Part shown: piece after piece, positions 61,070 through 64,000 of the stretch
Layout of the letters: each line of letters opens with the position of its first letter
Numbering within the stretch: the stretch's first letter is position 1
The notes under the pieces: generated by a model
The model's database searches: none
Told to the model about the DNA's origin: nothing
Seen by the model: the letters and a program-made list of their open reading frames with translations, nothing else
NCBI RefSeq assembly: GCF_021155765.1
Contig: NC_060107.1
Location: forward strand, 10,402,501-10,466,500
Origin: Diprion similis
Taxonomy: Eukaryota; Arthropoda; Insecta; Hymenoptera; Diprionidae
DNA length: 64,000 nt
Direction: 5' to 3'
Program-made: the position numbers and the translations under genes

Positions 61070-62204
61070 ATTTTGTTTGGCTATGATTTATTTACAGATA
61101 TCCAAAATTCGCTATAATAATCTAACGCTCGTACAAAGACAAAATACCTAAACACGATTTACTTGAGATGAACGCGGAATTTTTTTATCTTGTTTGAGCT
61201 TTTGAAATAAAAGTTATCACTTACCTTTAGTCGATCTGGATTGTCTCTGTATGGGCGGCTGTGCGTGTCCAGCGGAGACTGGATAAGGAATGAATTGCGA
61301 AATTGTTTCTACCTTTTCTCAAAGCACACCGTTTACAAATTGTGTGACACTATTTACGCACGATTGCTGTGGGGATGTCAACAGAATTATCATCTCTGAA
61401 TGAATAAACAAAATGTTTTATATTAATTGCTTACTAGCACTTCGGAATAGATCGTTATTCTCTACACTTACAAATTGTTCTTGTACTTGATTATGTTCTG
61501 TATTAACTTTGACTTGAATGGATTCTATTGCTGAAGAATAAAATTCTCTGAAGTAAGTTTCCCGTTCGATTGCTTTGAGTTTATGAAATTTAACCCTTTT
61601 ACCCGTTCTTCACCCCTTTCTTAGATGCTTAGAGATCTTGCTTCTTGGCAACTACAGTGGGTTTTTGTGGAAGGTTTTCGAGTGAAATAAGGATAATTCA
61701 GCAAGACCAAATAGAGCGCCAGTGGATTAGATAAATTGGATTTTAAATAACAGCTCACTGGAATGGAAAAAAAATTTTGACCATCTAAATTCTGTCAGGG
61801 AACACACAAAGTAACAAGAAATTCAAAAGATTTGTCAGCTAAGGTATACAAGCTGAATATCACACACTTGTAGAGCTTTATTTGTATTACAATATCACTT
61901 CAAGTTGCATAGAGCATTATCTGTATTTTATCACTTCTAGTTGTATTATGATTTACTGTATAAATTTCATTTTTCATATACATTAATTTTTTAATATAGG
62001 TGGACCTGCCATTATTCGTATTTATGTTGTACATAGATATGGAATTCGTATGGAAGTTTAAAGTAAAATATAAGAATGACTTAAAACGAAAATATAAAGG
62101 TTTTAAGTATGTGCGAAGAATATATAAACCCGCGTAATTGAATAGGTGATACAAAATTAGGCTAATATTCAGAGGCGTTGGGAATCGAGAATGTGACATC
62201 AGTG
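61070..62204. other. spacer inside the pogo-like gene, possible insertion
   Basis: About 1.1 kb separates the catalytic-domain remnant from the C-terminal remnant. On the minus strand a coding-like segment with a good donor (ACTAAAG|GTAAGT at about 61229) reads SVTQFVNGVL, a stop, then QFIPYPVSAGHAQPPIQRQS. This suggests unrelated DNA was inserted. No terminal repeats were identified. Confidence 0.35.
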
Positions 62205-62735
62205 TTTCTGTTGAAGTTCAAGCTCAAAAAGAAAACGTGTGCCTCCTCCAGGTCCTCCAAGTCCTTGCGAGGCAGTAGTGGGACCTTCAAATCTTGACGA
62301 GACTCTTCCAGACCCTTTGAATGGTATCGATACAGCTTTGGATCTTTCGAATGATGGCGTAGACAATGTTTCACATTTTTCACCAGAAGCTGTGAAGCCT
62401 TTGCCAATAGCACCATCAACAGAATCTGTCGCTTCCAAACGTAGAGCGGGGAAATCAGCAGTCTGAAGTAACGCGCCAGAGGACATGCTTTGGCTGAAAA
62501 ACAAGCAGAATTAAAGGCACTGTAAAGCTGTAAGGAAGGGCTCTGGAAAAAAGGGGAAAAGGAAAAATGAACGGTAAACCTGAATCGGTCATTAAGAAAA
62601 TTTTACAGACAATTGATAGCGAGGAAAGCGAAGAAGGCAATGATATAGAATATTATTGTTTAATGTGTTCAGAATTGTATTCTGAATACAAATCTTGAAA
62701 AAATTGGATAGAGTGTTTAAGGTGTAAGTGATGAG
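62205..62735 (+). pseudogene. pogo-like transposase C-terminal tail with C4 zinc motif
   Basis: The first frame: SSSKRKRVPPPGPPSP, SPEAVKPLPIAPSTESVASK, RRAGKSAV then a stop. A shifted frame: KILQTIDSEESEEGNDIEYY, CLMCSELYSEYKS, a TGA, then NWIECLRCK. The order (P-EA--PLP, basic stretch, acidic SEE run, YYCL-C-E-YSE, W--C--C) matches the C-terminal tail seen in many insect pogo/Tigger proteins, ending in a four-cysteine zinc ribbon or PHD-like motif. It is on the same strand as the catalytic remnant and probably from the same insertion. At least three stops or frame changes. Confidence 0.65.
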
Positions 62736-62739
62736 TACA

Positions 62740-63821
62740 TCAGCATTGCATAAAAAAATAACAATAAGATTTATTTCGTTTACCTAAGTTGTTACTCCGA
62801 TAAATCCTCAGAGTCTTCGTAATCCGCTTTATCTTCGTTCTATTTTTGATATTGTAATGCCAAAGCTCTCTGTTACCGGGCATCAGCCGAATGGTATCCT
62901 CGAAAGATGTAGCCAATGTTGTAATCAGAAAATGTGAATCGTAACCTGGTAGATTGTGGAATATCTCAGGGATAGTATCTGAGTTTTGACAATTTAGATT
63001 ATAGCCTTTATGAGCAGATGAGGTACTTTCCTGTGAAATGACAGTGATTACGTTTGACATCTACAAACGTGAACGATTTTTCACAAATATGATATATACT
63101 AGAATCTTGTCCTCTTTTGTTGGTAAAATAACTTTGGTTTTGTTGTAATTCATGTAATCATCTATGTGCTCCGACAAATATCTTTCAGATCGAAAGTGCG
63201 TTAGATATCTATCGCATAACCAAGTAACGAGAACGGTAGTTAGAAATTTAAGAACTCAATAATCACGATAAACTTCGAATCCATGCAAAATGATTTGTTA
63301 CATTCTTTATGTAATCTTCTACATCTACATCATCTTCCGCAATAATTTCAGTCTCCAACACTAAAAGATAAATAACAGATTTATCAGACTTGTTTCGGCT
63401 CAAATAAACGGGTATGATTTCACTGTACTTTTTTCAGTACGATCTATACCGTAAATATTAATCGGAAGTTCGTTAATTTTTTCAAATTTTGGGATTTCGT
63501 CTAAAGACATTGAATATTTCATAATTCAAACTATCATACCTTGGTCCTGAGCTGAAATGCGGATACGAAGTGATTACGCTGAGATTGTGTTAGCTGGAAA
63601 GAGGGCTGCAGTGACCTACCATGAAAGCAATATGACTCGCTGATACGGATGTTGACTACGGTCTTCTTATCGTGAATATCCTTAGGTAGTGTATGTATGA
63701 ATGTGAACGCACCAGCTCGTAATGGCATGTGCTTATTAATATTCACAGCTAAATTTATTATTTTACTTAGTGACCAGCCACACTCTTTTTCTTGGATATC
63801 TTCCACCTTGTAATCCATCAC
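62740..63821 (-). pseudogene. DNA polymerase B, N-terminal fragment
   Basis: Minus-strand relic of the N-terminal part of a Maverick/Polinton-type polymerase B. In order: KECGWSLSKIINLAVNINKH, then LPKDIHDKKTVVNIRISESY with the CF dipeptide; FEKINELPINIYGID; CDRYLTHFRSERYLSEHIDD; a zinc-binding block YHICEKSF with HCHFTGKY; and IPEIFHNLPGYDSHFL, the HNL-GYD-HF exonuclease II motif. Frames change several times, and stops occur in the middle part. The region that should carry the first exonuclease motif (DFE) between the CDRYL block and the zinc block is missing. The fragment ends at about 62830 and lacks all polymerase-palm motifs. No other polB piece in the window carries this N-terminal part, so it is complementary to the deleted copies at 19.7 and 22.9 kb. 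Confidence 0.75.
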
Positions 63822-64000
63822 CAGTAGAAATTTTGCTGTCAGATTTCAATATACTAATTCTGGTCAACAAATGGAACTTTTATTGGACAAGTTGATTGTT
63901 TATTGGATAAAGAAATCACGTATTTTAATGATAGTTTAGCGTAGGTATGCCAAGCATACCAAACTAAAGTATCTAGGCTGGTTAGTAAAATCAAGTAGAA
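63822..64000. other. no feature
   Basis: AT-rich sequence at the window edge. The element to which the polymerase fragment belongs may continue beyond 64000. Confidence 0.4.

Overview
The window looks like a piece of an arthropod nuclear genome, most likely an insect and possibly hymenopteran; this rests on general character only, since no diagnostic host gene was recognised. It is AT-rich, gene-poor and intron-bearing. There are no bacterial operons, rRNA, recognised tRNA or CRISPR array. Coding content is one partial host gene plus many broken transposon genes. The dominant object is a satellite DNA array of about 27 kb.

Layout. (1) 1-7 kb holds a 305-bp Tc1/mariner-like MITE at 825-1129. 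It also holds the last two exons of a + strand membrane protein (2181-2365 and 4605-4907), joined by a GC-AG intron that carries a 40-bp minisatellite. Three PPxY motifs lie in the predicted cytoplasmic tail. (2) 7-15 kb is mostly anonymous AT-rich DNA, with one inverted-repeat-bounded segment (9959-10439), one possible exon and one unidentified open frame (12155-12457, minus). (3) 15-31 kb is a transposon graveyard. It contains decayed coding pieces, two near-identical copies of an internally deleted Maverick/Polinton-type DNA polymerase B fragment in the same orientation, and between them a broken zeste/Myb-SANT-like gene and a possible solo LTR. Further along are a third polB fragment, a Tc1/mariner-type transposase scrap and several coding-like exons of unknown identity. 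(4) 31.4-58.2 kb is a tandem array of about 88 monomers of 304 bp. Two monomer classes tend to alternate, giving a 608-bp dimer. Duplicated multi-monomer blocks can be followed by private variants. Both edges are degenerate and share an older monomer subtype. (5) 58.2-64 kb holds a microsatellite cluster, a broken pogo/Tigger-like transposase whose two halves are about 1.1 kb apart, unidentified coding-like exons, and an N-terminal polB fragment on the minus strand.

Nothing here forms an operon or a working system that can be demonstrated. The host gene exons are the only convincing functional coding sequence. The mobile-element genes all carry stops, frameshifts or deletions. The most informative material is the satellite, where edge decay, core homogenisation, duplicated blocks and chimeric monomers are visible by eye, and the repeated capture of internally deleted polymerase B pieces.
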